Positions 15,713-24,167 of a stretch of DNA of 64,000 bases are shown in pieces (position 1 is the first letter of the stretch; the number at the start of each line of letters is the position of its first letter). Below the pieces are notes generated by a model. The model did no database searches and was not told the origin of the DNA. It saw nothing but the letters and a program-made list of their open reading frames with translations. The stretch is from WRDF01 sp031552235 (GTDB lineage: Bacteria > Bacteroidota > Bacteroidia > Bacteroidales > Rikenellaceae), in NCBI GenBank assembly GCA_031552235.1, contig JAVBMR010000004.1, forward strand, positions 1 to 64,000. Reading direction: 5' to 3'. The position numbers and the translations under genes are program-made.

Positions 15713-16456
15713 ATGAGAAAAACAACGGGCTATAGATATTTACTGTCGTTTATTGCGGCGTTATCGTTCTGCCTGCCGGTGGCATACGGGCAGTTGAATG
15801 TCCCCGACAACGACAAGATAAGCGCCGTTACGAACGATGCCGCCTCGCCCTACTACTACCCGTCGCTGATGCTTCGCTACCAGGGCGGCGACACGACACT
15901 AACGGCGCAGGACTACCATTATCTCTATTACGGATACGCGTTTCAGGACAAATACCAGCCGCTCGAACCGATAACCTGGACGGACAGGATATACGCCGTC
16001 TTCGAACAGATCGACAGCCTCGGTCGTGACGGCGCGGTGGAAATCATAAGCCTTGCGAAACGCGTTATGGAGCAGGACCCGTTCAGCCCCAGCAACATAA
16101 ACTATATGACATATGCCTACGGCATGATAGGCGACACGATAAACGAAAAGATAAACGCCGACCGTTTCTCCAAAATATGCGGGACGATAGAGGCTTCGGG
16201 GACAGGGCTTACGGAGAAATCGCCGTGGCATGTCCTGTGGTTCAGCCACGCCGCCGACCTGATGACAATGAAGGGGTACGAGGCCGTCAAAAGGAGTGTC
16301 GTGTCGCGTTCGGTGGAGTACGTGCGCGTCGCCATGAATGAGGACGAGACGGAAGGCTTCTATGTGGATTACAGCAGGATATACTGGAAGAAGCCGGAAA
16401 ATAAGCCCGAGGTTAATACGGGGAACGGCTTTTTGTTAAACGGAATAAAACTTTAA
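15713..16456 (+). CDS. DUF4919 exported protein
   Basis: A 247-residue protein with an N-terminal Sec signal peptide ending near AYGQ (residues 1-25). The mature part starts with the family motif YYYPSLMLRYQGGDTTLT and DYHYLYYGYAFQDKYQP, typical of DUF4919 in Bacteroidetes. The rest is helical, TPR-like in look (LAKRVMEQDPFSPSNINYMTYAYG), and ends with a segment on ENKPEVNTGNGFLLNG. Function is unknown. It is 5 bp upstream of a clostripain-type lipoprotein and probably co-transcribed with it. A shared terminator follows the second gene. Confidence 0.85.
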   Translation: MRKTTGYRYLLSFIAALSFCLPVAYGQLNVPDNDKISAVTNDAASPYYYPSLMLRYQGGDTTLTAQDYHYLYYGYAFQDKYQPLEPITWTDRIYAVFEQIDSLGRDGAVEIISLAKRVMEQDPFSPSNINYMTYAYGMIGDTINEKINADRFSKICGTIEASGTGLTEKSPWHVLWFSHAADLMTMKGYEAVKRSVVSRSVEYVRVAMNEDETEGFYVDYSRIYWKKPENKPEVNTGNGFLLNGIKL

Positions 16457-16461
16457 AAAAT

Positions 16462-17736
16462 ATGAATAAAACCATACTCAGGTTACTGTCGATCGTATTT
16501 GTCGCGGCGCTGTTCACCGCGTGCCAGGACGACGACTATATTACCGGCAGGATCATCTACGACCAAAGGGCCGACAACCGGGTCTATTTTATCTACATGG
16601 CTTCGGATAACAGCCTGTATGGCAATTCTATAGATAACATTAACGACATCATGCAGAGCGCAACTCTGAAAAACATGGGTATGGGGCGCGTGATAGTTTT
16701 CTACGACAGGCGCGGCATGCCCACCCAGTTGCTGGAGTTCAGCGCCGGGACCGACGGCAGAGGCATGAAAAAAATATTGTGGGAAGAACCTAACGCGAAG
16801 GACCTTAATACGGCGTCGCCCGAAGTCTTCGCTTTGGCCTTGGGGTTGATGAAGCAGTATGCGACCGCCGGCGGCCGCCGCGTGGACAGCTACATACTCG
16901 ATATGTGGTCGCACGGCGACGCATGGGAACAGCACACGCCACCAAGCTCGCCAATGATGATGCCCAGGTCGGTGGCCAACGATGACGACGGGCCAAACGG
17001 GTCGTTCTTGGAACTCGAAGATTTTGTCGATGAGATAGGGAAGTTTAAGGCCTCGTCAGGTGTCCGTTTCGATGCCGTCGTGTTTGCCCAGTGTTACGGC
17101 GCGAGCGTCGAAATGCTTTATCTGCTTAGGAACGAGACGGATATGGTGATCGGTTCGGCCCCGGAGATGGGTGCGTATGGGATACCGTACAACAAGGTCA
17201 TGGCCAGCATCTTCGCCCCGAAGTTCGATTACGAAGGGTATTGCGACGCGTATTACGACTTCTACAAAAACGACCCCTACTGGGACGATGCGGGAGGCAG
17301 CATAGCGGTGTTCGACTGCGCGGCTTTCGACGATGGTTTCGTGAACCTGATGGGCGGGATATTCTCATCGCAGGAGTATGCCGACGCCATAAGCGCTTTG
17401 ACGGCGATAAGTTCCGCTACCAACGGGAAATCCATCGGCATACAGACTTACAGCTACAGATCCGGCCAGCAATATCCATATAAATACTTCGATCTCGGCG
17501 ACTTTGTCGATTACATATATCATCCTAACGTTTCGGCGGCCAACAGGGTCATGTTCAGGGAATATATGGACGATATCGTGCTGTACAAGCTCACGACCGG
17601 AAGGGTGTTCAGCATGAGTATCGACCCGGCAAAGTTCAGCGGCATAAGCACATACATAATGCTGGAGAACGTTCACTATACGTCGCTCAACACGAATTAC
17701 ATGCGGACCGCATGGTATAACGAAGTCTACCCTTAA
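16462..17736 (+). CDS. Clostripain-family (C11-like) cysteine peptidase lipoprotein
   Basis: A 424-residue protein with a lipoprotein signal: LFTAC places the lipidated cysteine at C21. YFIYMASDNSL begins the caspase-like fold. The catalytic His is probably H151 in DMWSHGDAW and the nucleophile C211 in VVFAQCYGASVEM, the order seen in clostripain-type C11 peptidases. The family is common in gut Bacteroidetes and cleaves after basic residues in known members; the specificity here is unknown. It should sit on the outer membrane or periplasmic face. It pairs with the DUF4919 gene in an apparent two-gene operon. Confidence 0.85.
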   Translation: MNKTILRLLSIVFVAALFTACQDDDYITGRIIYDQRADNRVYFIYMASDNSLYGNSIDNINDIMQSATLKNMGMGRVIVFYDRRGMPTQLLEFSAGTDGRGMKKILWEEPNAKDLNTASPEVFALALGLMKQYATAGGRRVDSYILDMWSHGDAWEQHTPPSSPMMMPRSVANDDDGPNGSFLELEDFVDEIGKFKASSGVRFDAVVFAQCYGASVEMLYLLRNETDMVIGSAPEMGAYGIPYNKVMASIFAPKFDYEGYCDAYYDFYKNDPYWDDAGGSIAVFDCAAFDDGFVNLMGGIFSSQEYADAISALTAISSATNGKSIGIQTYSYRSGQQYPYKYFDLGDFVDYIYHPNVSAANRVMFREYMDDIVLYKLTTGRVFSMSIDPAKFSGISTYIMLENVHYTSLNTNYMRTAWYNEVYP

Positions 17737-17753
17737 TCAGGGTCTCTGCAAAT

Positions 17754-17789
17754 AAAACGCGGGAAGCCCTTAAAGGCTTCCCGCGTTTT
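17754..17789. terminator. Strong bidirectional terminator between the clostripain gene and rfbD
   Basis: A perfect 15-bp stem AAAACGCGGGAAGCC/GGCTTCCCGCGTTTT with a 6-nt loop has A/T flanks on both sides. It serves the plus-strand peptidase operon and possibly the minus-strand rfb operon. Confidence 0.9.
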
Positions 17790-17823
17790 ATTTGATGGGG
17801 CATGCGCCGCAGCCCTGTCACAA

Positions 17824-18672
17824 TCACAGTCTGGCGAGGCATTCCGAAAGCGCGTCCTTCCAGTTCGGGGTAACCACCCCCAACGAGCGGATCTTGGATG
17901 TGTCCATAACGCTGTATGCCGGCCTGCGGGCCGCTGTTACGTAGGCGGTGTGCGGTACGGGATTGGTTTCAACCACGACGCCGGCCTGGCGGAAAATCTC
18001 CCGCGCGAAACCGTACCAGTTCGTGGCCTCGGCGTTGCAGTAATTGTATATTTCGAACCCTCGTATTTCCGTGTCCGTGAGTTGCAGTATAGCCCGGGCG
18101 AGGTCGGTGGCATATGTCGGGCAGCCGTATTGGTCGTCGACGATGTTCAGTCGCGGGCGTTCCTGCGCAAGCTTCAGCATGGTCTTTACGAAGTTGTTCC
18201 CGAACTCGGAAAAGAGCCACGAGGTCCGTATCACGGCCGCGTCGCATCCGCTTTCCCTTATGGCTTCCTCGCCGGCGAGTTTCGTTTCCCCGTACACGTT
18301 TATGGGGCCTGTGGGGTCTGTTTCCCTGTACGGTTCCTTGCCCTGCCCGTCATAGACGTAGTCGGTTGAGATATGGATGAGTTTTATGCCGTGCGCGAGG
18401 GCCGTTTCGGCCAATACCTTCGAGCCCGTAACGTTGATATGTATGGCCGCGTCCCGCTCGGTTTCTGCGAGGTCGACCGCTGTGAACGCCGCGCAGTTCA
18501 CTATACAGTCGACATCGTAAGTTTTTATCTTGGTGTCTATGATCGCACGGTCGGTAATATCCGTGCCCGGCATATCCGTGAAAACGAAACGGTGCATGGG
18601 AAACTCTTTCGCGATCTTTTGAAGCGACTGCCCGAGTTGTCCGTTACCTCCGGTTACGAGTATATTCTTCAT
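17824..18672 (-). CDS. rfbD: dTDP-4-dehydrorhamnose reductase
   Basis: The enzyme makes dTDP-L-rhamnose, the last step of the rhamnose donor pathway. A 282-residue short-chain dehydrogenase-type fold with an NADPH loop TGGNGQLGQSL (7-17), the HISTDYVYDG segment and the catalytic YxxxK in VYGETKLAGEEAI. Its ATG overlaps the rfbC stop by one base (TAATG), which implies translational coupling. It ends the run rfbA-rfbC-rfbD. rfbB (the 4,6-dehydratase) is not in the window and must lie elsewhere. Confidence 0.95.
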   Translation of the reverse strand: MKNILVTGGNGQLGQSLQKIAKEFPMHRFVFTDMPGTDITDRAIIDTKIKTYDVDCIVNCAAFTAVDLAETERDAAIHINVTGSKVLAETALAHGIKLIHISTDYVYDGQGKEPYRETDPTGPINVYGETKLAGEEAIRESGCDAAVIRTSWLFSEFGNNFVKTMLKLAQERPRLNIVDDQYGCPTYATDLARAILQLTDTEIRGFEIYNYCNAEATNWYGFAREIFRQAGVVVETNPVPHTAYVTAARRPAYSVMDTSKIRSLGVVTPNWKDALSECLARL

Positions 18673-19241
18673 TACCCGATGTTTTTGGTGTCGTATTCGA
18701 ATAGCGGGGCGGTGTTGAACCGCGGCGCCTGCCGGTCTTTCCCGGATGCGATCACTTTCTCGGCCGGGACTCCCCAGTCGATGCCGAGCGCCGGGTCGTC
18801 GAAAGCTATGCTTCCTTCATGCGACGGCGCGTAGTAGGCGTCGCACTTGTATTGCAGGACGGCCGTTTCGCTGAGTACCGAGAAGCCGTGCGCGAAACCG
18901 CGCGGGATGAACAGCTGCCTGTGGTTGTCTTCGGACAACTCCACGGCGACATGTTTCCCGAATGTGGGCGACCCCTTGCGGATATCCACCGCCACGTCTA
19001 TCACTTTCCCGACGATTACCCTCACGAGTTTGGCCTGGGCGAATGGCGGCAGCTGGTAGTGCAACCCCCTGATAACCCCGTATTTGGACACGGACTGGTT
19101 GTCCTGCACGAATACGGTGTCGCAGACCTGTTCTGCAAATTCTTTGGCGGTGAACGTTACCGAAAAGTATCCGCGTTCGTCCGGGAAGACCTTCGGTTCG
19201 AGTATGGCCACGCCATCTATTTCTGTCGATGTGATTTTCAC
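18672..19241 (-). CDS. rfbC: dTDP-4-dehydrorhamnose 3,5-epimerase
   Basis: A 190-residue cupin epimerase. The only start that gives the correct family N terminus (VKITSTEIDGVAILEPKVFPDERG) is GTG 19241; the longer open frame to 19442 overlaps rfbA and is not coding. The catalytic His is about H61 in RGLHYQLPP. KLVRVIVGKVIDVAVDIRKGSPTFG and FIPRGFAHGFSVLS are family signatures, with the Tyr acid in KCDAYYAP. The gene starts 2 bp after the rfbA stop and overlaps rfbD by one base, so the three are tightly coupled. Confidence 0.94.
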   Translation of the reverse strand: MKITSTEIDGVAILEPKVFPDERGYFSVTFTAKEFAEQVCDTVFVQDNQSVSKYGVIRGLHYQLPPFAQAKLVRVIVGKVIDVAVDIRKGSPTFGKHVAVELSEDNHRQLFIPRGFAHGFSVLSETAVLQYKCDAYYAPSHEGSIAFDDPALGIDWGVPAEKVIASGKDRQAPRFNTAPLFEYDTKNIG

Positions 19242-19243
19242 TG

Positions 19244-20110
19244 CTATAGTTTCAATAAATATTTGCCGTAGCCGTTGTTTTTCATCGGGGACGCGAGCGC
19301 GTGCATCTGTTCGCGGGTTATCCAGCCGTTGCGGAAAGCGATCTCTTCGAGGCACGCCACCTTGAACCCCTGCCGTTTTTCTATGGCTTCGATGAACGAA
19401 CCGGCCTCGCTGAGCGAATCGTGCGTACCGGTGTCGAGCCATGCGAAACCGCGGCTGAGCATTTGCAGGTGCAACTCGTCGTCCTGTGCGAAACGCTGGT
19501 TGACGCTCGTTATTTCGAGTTCGCCGCGTGCCGACGGCTTTATGGTTTTGGCTACTTCCACGACCTTGTTTGGGTAGAAATAAAGCCCCGTCACGGCGTA
19601 GTCGGACTTCGGGTTCGCGGGTTTCTCTTCAATGCTGAGTACCTTCATGTTCTCGTCGTATTCAACCACCCCGTAACGTTCCGGATCGGCTACGAGGTAA
19701 CCGAAAATAGTAGCCAGCGACTCTTTTTCGGCCCTCTCCACCGATGCTTTCAGCATCTTTGTAAATCCCTGCCCGTAGAAAATATTGTCGCCCAGCACGA
19801 GGCACACGGAATCGCCGCCTATGAACTTTTCGCCAATGATGAATGCCTGCGCAAGGCCGTCGGGCGACGGTTGCTCGGCATACTCGAACCGCACCCCCAG
19901 CTGCGAACCGTCGCCCAGCAATTTGCGGAACAGCGGCAGGTCCTCTGGGGTCGAGATGATGAGTATCTCCCTGATTCCCGCGAGCATAAGTATCGAGATG
20001 GGGTAGTAGACCATCGGTTTGTCGTACACCGGCAGCAGTTGTTTCGATATCGCTTTTGTAAGCGGATAGAGCCGTGTGCCGCTGCCTCCGGCCAATACTA
20101 TTCCTTTCAT
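19244..20110 (-). CDS. rfbA: Glucose-1-phosphate thymidylyltransferase
   Basis: The enzyme forms dTDP-glucose from dTTP and glucose 1-phosphate, the first step to dTDP-rhamnose. 288 residues from ATG 20110 (the frame runs open to 20170, but MKGIVLAGGSGTRLYPLT is the family start). The nucleotide loop GGSGTRL is at 8-14, the allosteric/dTTP-binding QPSPDGLAQAF and LGDNIFYG segments follow, and the C-terminal part matches RmlA. It is 76 bp downstream of ackA on the same strand. Whether the rfb genes share the ackA transcript is unclear. Confidence 0.95.
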   Translation of the reverse strand: MKGIVLAGGSGTRLYPLTKAISKQLLPVYDKPMVYYPISILMLAGIREILIISTPEDLPLFRKLLGDGSQLGVRFEYAEQPSPDGLAQAFIIGEKFIGGDSVCLVLGDNIFYGQGFTKMLKASVERAEKESLATIFGYLVADPERYGVVEYDENMKVLSIEEKPANPKSDYAVTGLYFYPNKVVEVAKTIKPSARGELEITSVNQRFAQDDELHLQMLSRGFAWLDTGTHDSLSEAGSFIEAIEKRQGFKVACLEEIAFRNGWITREQMHALASPMKNNGYGKYLLKL

Positions 20111-20186
20111 GCGGTTTTGTTTTTGGTTATTACAAAATGCGTGGCGCCCCGATGCCCGCGCGTCAGGCATGTTTTTGCAGGTTCGG

Positions 20187-21401
20187 TTATTCCGAACGTT
20201 TTTTGATCAGTCGGAAAGTGTCCGACGCGATGACGAACTCCTCGTCGGTGGCGGCTACGACAACTTTCACTTTCGAACCGGCGGTGGAGAGTATTTTATC
20301 CTGTCCCTTGACCCTGTCGTTCGCCGCTTTGTCGAACTCTATGCCCATGAATTCCAGCCCCTGGCAAACCGCCTCCCTCATGGGCCACTGGTTCTCGCCG
20401 ACGCCGCCCGTGAAGACGACAAGGTCCACACCGCCCATCTGGGCGGCGTATCCGCCGATGAAGCGCTTGATGCGTTCGAAGTACATGTCGAGGATGAGCC
20501 GTGCGCGTTCGTTGCCGTTGGCGGCGGCGTCTTCTATGTCGCGCATGTCGGAAGAGATCTCCGTGAAGCCTTCGACGCCCGATTCCTTGTTGATGAACGC
20601 ATTGAGGTGGCTGAAGTTCTTGTTGCATTTTTCGCCGATGTAGATAATCGCGCCCGGGTCTATCTCGCCGCAGCGCGTGCCCATGATAAGGCCGTCGGCC
20701 GGGGTGAAGCCCATCGACGTGTCATACGATTTGCCGTTCAGGATGGCGGTTATCGAGGCGCCGTTGCCTATGTGGCAGGTTATGACCTTCGATTTGGCGA
20801 AGTCCAGCCCGACCATTTCGCATCCGCGCATGCCCACGAACCTGTGGCTCGTGCCGTGGAAACCGTATTTGCGGACGCCGTAGTCGGTGTAATATTTGTA
20901 AGGTATGGCGTACAGGTAGTTGTGTGCCGGGATGGATTGGTGGAACGAGGTGTCGAACGTAACCACCTGCGGTATTGTCGGAAGAATGTTTTCGATGGCG
21001 AGGATGCCCTTCATGTGGGCCGGGTTGTGCAGCGGGGCCAGTTCGAAGCAGCTTTCGATCTTCTTTTTAACGTCGGCGTTCACTATGGCGCTGTCGCTGA
21101 AATATTCGCCGCCGTGCGCCACGCGGTGGCCTACGGCGTTGAGTTCGGCCAGCGTTTCCAGCACCCCGTGCCTGCGGTCGGTCAGCGCGTCGAGGATCAG
21201 GTTTATACCGGCCGTATGGTCGGGGACCTCGTGGGTCAGTTCGAAAGCGTCTTTGCCGGTCGGTTTGTGTTTGAGTATGCCTTCCGGCTGTCCGATGCGC
21301 TCTACGATGCCCTTGGCGAGCAATTTGTGGTTTTGCGAGGTCATGTCGATGACCTGGTATTTGATCGACGAACTTCCGCAGTTCAATACAAGAATAGTCA
21401 T
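20187..21401 (-). CDS. ackA: Acetate kinase
   Basis: The enzyme converts acetyl phosphate and ADP to acetate and ATP, giving substrate-level ATP in fermentation. 404 residues, normal length. It starts MTILVLNCGSSSIKYQ with the conserved Asn-7 and Ser run. The substrate-site GHRVAHGGEYF, the YGFHGTSHRFV segment, HIGNGASITA and GLIMGTRCGEIDPG are all present. The partner pta lies 35 bp upstream on the same strand, the usual pta-ackA pair. Confidence 0.96.
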   Translation of the reverse strand: MTILVLNCGSSSIKYQVIDMTSQNHKLLAKGIVERIGQPEGILKHKPTGKDAFELTHEVPDHTAGINLILDALTDRRHGVLETLAELNAVGHRVAHGGEYFSDSAIVNADVKKKIESCFELAPLHNPAHMKGILAIENILPTIPQVVTFDTSFHQSIPAHNYLYAIPYKYYTDYGVRKYGFHGTSHRFVGMRGCEMVGLDFAKSKVITCHIGNGASITAILNGKSYDTSMGFTPADGLIMGTRCGEIDPGAIIYIGEKCNKNFSHLNAFINKESGVEGFTEISSDMRDIEDAAANGNERARLILDMYFERIKRFIGGYAAQMGGVDLVVFTGGVGENQWPMREAVCQGLEFMGIEFDKAANDRVKGQDKILSTAGSKVKVVVAATDEEFVIASDTFRLIKKRSE

Positions 21402-21436
21402 GTGTTAAGTAAAGGTAAGGGTTATGTTTATTGCGT

Positions 21437-22447
21437 TTATTTATTGTCTTTAGCCGCCGCCTGGCAGGCCGTGATCGCCACGAGGTCTACTATGTCCTGT
21501 ACCGAGCAACCCCTCGAAAGGTCGTTCACAGGCGATGCCATACCCTGCAATACAGGGCCTATGGCCTGCGCGTGGGCCATGCGCTGCACGAGTTTGTATG
21601 CTATGTTGCCAACGTTGAGCGTCGGGAACACGAGTACGTTGGCGCGGCCGCCGATGGGGCTGTCGGGGGCCTTCTTGGCCGCGATACCCGGTACGGTGGC
21701 CGTGTCAGCCTGGAGTTCGCCGTCGATCATGAGGGTAGGGTCGAGTTGTTTTGCCAAAGCCGTGGCCTGCACCACCTTGTCCACCATCGGATGCGATGCC
21801 GATCCCTTTGTAGAGAAACTCAGCATCGCTATTTTGGGTTCTATCCCCACGAGCGTACGGGCTGTGTGGCCGGTAGCGACCGCTATCTCGGCGAGTTCCT
21901 CGGCCGAGGGGTCGGGGTGTACGGCGCAGTCGGCGAACAGCATAAGCCCGTTGACGCCGAACATGGTGTCGGGTATGCGCATGATGAACGTGCCGGATAT
22001 GACGCTGATCCCAGGTGCGGTCTTAACATACTGTAGCGCGGGGCGCAGTACATCGCCGGTGGTGTTGCCTGCTCCTGCTACCTCGCCGTCGGCATCGCCT
22101 GCCTTGACCATGATAGCGCCGAGGTAGAGCGGGTTCTTGAGCTGTTCCGCCGCCACCTCGCGCGTAACCCCTTTCGAGCCGCGCAGTTTGACCATCAGGT
22201 CGATATATTCCTCTTTTTTGGGATTATCCATCGGATCCACTATCGTGGCCTTGTCGATATTCTCAAGGTAATATTCCGAAGCGAGATGGCGTATCTCGTC
22301 CGGGTTGCCTATGAGAATGACCCTGGCCAGTCCCTGTTCTATAATAGCGTCGGCGGCTTTCAGTGTCCGCTCCTCCGTTCCTTCCGGCAACACGATAGCC
22401 TTGCAGAAACTGCGCGCGTTGTCCTTGATCCTCTGAATGAAATCCAT
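21437..22447 (-). CDS. pta: Phosphate acetyltransferase
   Basis: The enzyme interconverts acetyl-CoA and acetyl phosphate. The 336-residue short form contains only the catalytic PTA_PTB domain and lacks the N-terminal P-loop and DRTGG parts of the E. coli enzyme. Recognisable segments are IVLPEGTEERTLKAA near the N terminus, the GNTTGDVLRPALQYVKTAPG motif and a C-terminal ANVLVFPTLNVGNIAYKL. It lies 6 bp downstream of the crcB stop and 35 bp upstream of ackA, so the three are probably one transcript. Confidence 0.95.
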   Translation of the reverse strand: MDFIQRIKDNARSFCKAIVLPEGTEERTLKAADAIIEQGLARVILIGNPDEIRHLASEYYLENIDKATIVDPMDNPKKEEYIDLMVKLRGSKGVTREVAAEQLKNPLYLGAIMVKAGDADGEVAGAGNTTGDVLRPALQYVKTAPGISVISGTFIMRIPDTMFGVNGLMLFADCAVHPDPSAEELAEIAVATGHTARTLVGIEPKIAMLSFSTKGSASHPMVDKVVQATALAKQLDPTLMIDGELQADTATVPGIAAKKAPDSPIGGRANVLVFPTLNVGNIAYKLVQRMAHAQAIGPVLQGMASPVNDLSRGCSVQDIVDLVAITACQAAAKDNK

Positions 22448-22453
22448 TTTTAT

Positions 22454-22822
22454 CTATATTAAAGTTTTGCCTAACCAAAGCCCGAGGGCTGTCGCCGCTA
22501 CGCAGGCCACGACGCTCAACAAAGCGTACCCTGCCGCCATCATCCACTGCGACGCCTTCGCCATGGCGAGTATCTCCGCCGAGAAAGTGGAGAACGTCGT
22601 GAACCCTCCGCAGAAGCCGACCATTCCAATGAATATGAGCCAGTTGTGCGAAGTGAGCGACATGAAAAAGCCTATCAGCAGCGACCCGGCGATATTTACC
22701 GTCAGGGTCGATACGGGGAACGCCGTCGAGAACGGCAACGCCGCCAAACCGACCGAAACGAGGTAGCGGCATACGCTTCCCGCGAAACCGCCTGCTCCGA
22801 CCAGTAAGACTTCCCTTATCAT
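22454..22822 (-). CDS. crcB: Fluoride ion channel CrcB/Fluc
   Basis: A 122-residue, four-helix membrane protein that dimerises to export fluoride. Family hallmarks are the GAGGFAGSVCRYLV start, NIAGSLLIGF in helix 2 and the pore motif GFCGGFTTFSTFS in helix 3. It is the promoter-proximal gene of crcB-pta-ackA. No fluoride riboswitch (the conserved pseudoknot before many crcB genes) is visible in the 5' region. A TACCTTTA sequence at 22845-22852 is a possible degenerate -7 box. Confidence 0.93.
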   Translation of the reverse strand: MIREVLLVGAGGFAGSVCRYLVSVGLAALPFSTAFPVSTLTVNIAGSLLIGFFMSLTSHNWLIFIGMVGFCGGFTTFSTFSAEILAMAKASQWMMAAGYALLSVVACVAATALGLWLGKTLI

Positions 22823-22896
22823 TCCTGTATTCTTAAATCGGATATAAAGGTATGCAAAAAAACGCGTTTTTCAATGTCGCGCCGCCCTAAAAAACG

Positions 22897-22922
22897 AAAA
22901 GGACCGCGTTTGGCGGCCTTTT
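22897..22922. terminator. Bidirectional terminator hairpin
   Basis: The stem AAAAGG-CCGC pairs with GCGG-CCTTTT around a short loop, with one bulged A. T-runs occur on both strands. It lies just outside the left end of the MITE-like element at 22926-23311. It may be the original terminator of the response-regulator gene, now separated from it by that element. Confidence 0.7.
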
Positions 22923-22925
22923 TTC

Positions 22926-23311
22926 ATATGCTTATCTGCAATAACGCATTGTATGGCAAAAGAAGTGATCTATAAGGCCGCGCGTAGAGCGCGGCCTTAT
23001 AGCCATTGCGTTGGGCTGCGTGATGCGACAGTTGTCGCAGGCAACTATACACTTGTAATACCCGGCGCTGGATTATTCAAAAAACTTATTCGCAAAAATG
23101 CCCTCAATATTTGAATTAGGTCGTTATTAATCTCTCGGTGTCGCTCCTGCGACACCAGCAGTCTGTCGCCGCCCCACGCGGCGGGCTGGTCGCTTCGGCT
23201 TTCTCCGACAGAGCGGGATCGTCGACGCACACCCGAAACGCTGTACTGCGAAACTACACCCGTCGCCGGCGGCAGACTGCAACATGGTGGTATTCTTGCG
23301 GATAAGCATAT
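22926..23311. mobile_element. MITE-like element with ~16-bp terminal inverted repeats
   Basis: The ends 22926-22941 (ATATGCTTATCTGCAA) and 23296-23311 (TTGCGGATAAGCATAT) are inverted copies with 15 of 16 bases matching. They enclose ~386 bp without a plausible gene. Inside are a perfect 14-bp hairpin (22970-22983 with 22989-23002, GTAGA loop, no T-run) and an 8-bp hairpin (23137-23144 with 23149-23156, TCCT loop). This accounts for most of the 490-bp gap between crcB and the response regulator. The right end lies 3 bp from the regulator's stop codon. No target-site duplication is obvious. Confidence 0.5.
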
Positions 23312-23314
23312 TGT

Positions 23315-23992
23315 TTAATCCTCGTACTTATATCCGACGCCCTTGACGGTGACGATGTGTTCGTCGCCGATTTTTTCGCGCAGTTTGCGGATATGGACAT
23401 CTATCGTGCGGTCGCCCACTATCACGTCGTTGCCCCAGACCTGCGAGAATATTTCCTCGCGCGTGAATACCTTCTGCGGCTTTGAATATAGCAGTTCGAG
23501 CAGGTTGAATTCTTTGCGCGGCATGATGATTTCCGTCCCGTCCTTGACGATCAGGAAGCGTTCCCTGTCCATCGTGATCGACTTGCCCTGGTCGGGCGCC
23601 GGGGTGTTGTCCGATGGCTGTTCGGTGCGCTTGAGTATGGCTTTTATACGGCTCAACAGCAGGTTCATGCGGATGGGTTTAGTGATGTAGTCGTCCGCGC
23701 CGGCTTCAAACCCTGCTATTTGCGAATAGTCCTCGCCACGTGCCGAGAGGAACGCGATTATGGTGTTCGCCAGGCCGCTGTGCTTGCGGATCTCGCGGCA
23801 GGTTTCTATTCCGTCCATCTCGGGCATCATCACGTCGAGCAATATGAGGTGCGGCGACATTTCGAGGGCTTTCTCCACGCCGTCGCGCCCGTTGGCGGCC
23901 GTGTAGACCTCGTAGCCCTCTTTGCGGAGGTTATATCCGACGAATTCGAGGATGTCCGGCTCGTCGTCCACTATAAGTACGCGGTATGTCAT
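23315..23992 (-). CDS. OmpR/PhoB-type response regulator without an adjacent kinase
   Basis: A 225-residue two-domain regulator. The receiver domain (1-~120) has the acidic pair DD (9-10), phospho-acceptor D53 in LILLDVMMPEMDG, Ser of FLSARG and K of DYITKPI. The C-terminal winged helix (~135-225) has KEFNLLELLYSKPQKVFTREEI, WGNDVIVGDRTIDVHIRKLREKIG and VKGVGYKYED, typical of OmpR/PhoB proteins. No histidine kinase lies on either side, so the partner is unlinked or the gene is an orphan. A possible -7 box is at 24020-24027 (TACTTTAG). Target genes are unknown. Confidence 0.92.
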   Translation of the reverse strand: MTYRVLIVDDEPDILEFVGYNLRKEGYEVYTAANGRDGVEKALEMSPHLILLDVMMPEMDGIETCREIRKHSGLANTIIAFLSARGEDYSQIAGFEAGADDYITKPIRMNLLLSRIKAILKRTEQPSDNTPAPDQGKSITMDRERFLIVKDGTEIIMPRKEFNLLELLYSKPQKVFTREEIFSQVWGNDVIVGDRTIDVHIRKLREKIGDEHIVTVKGVGYKYED

Positions 23993-24113
23993 AATTTTGG
24001 CGGGTTGGGTTTCATGGCCCTAAAGTAGCAAAATAAACGTACATTACGGAAAATGTCGTCAAAAAAACTGCAATTAGTCGTCCCCTTTTTTAGGGGAATT
24101 CATAAAAATACAA

Positions 24114-24121
24114 TACATTTG
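24114..24121 (+). promoter_or_regulatory. -7 box TACATTTG of the DUF349-pyrG-yidC run
   Basis: Perfect TAnnTTTG box 46 bp before the DUF349 ATG. Confidence 0.7.
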
Positions 24122-24167
24122 TAGCTTACGAATGCTTTGTGGCAAGAGAACCTAAAAACCGGGCAAG

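Noticed and set aside
20076..22127. 683-codon open frame on the plus strand
   Set aside because: Antisense to ackA and pta, both of which have complete family motifs.
22823..22896. Fluoride riboswitch before crcB
   Set aside because: The conserved GGNGATGG...AACGCTGC pattern of the crcB motif is not present on the minus strand.
22930..22947. DnaA boxes (TTATCCGCA) in the dispersed TGCGGATAA motif
   Set aside because: They differ from the TTATCCACA consensus at one key base, are few and scattered, and the flanking similarity fits a repeat element better.
23045..23230. 61-codon ORF within the MITE-like element
   Set aside because: No start context, Arg/Ser-rich random look, overlaps a hairpin of the element.
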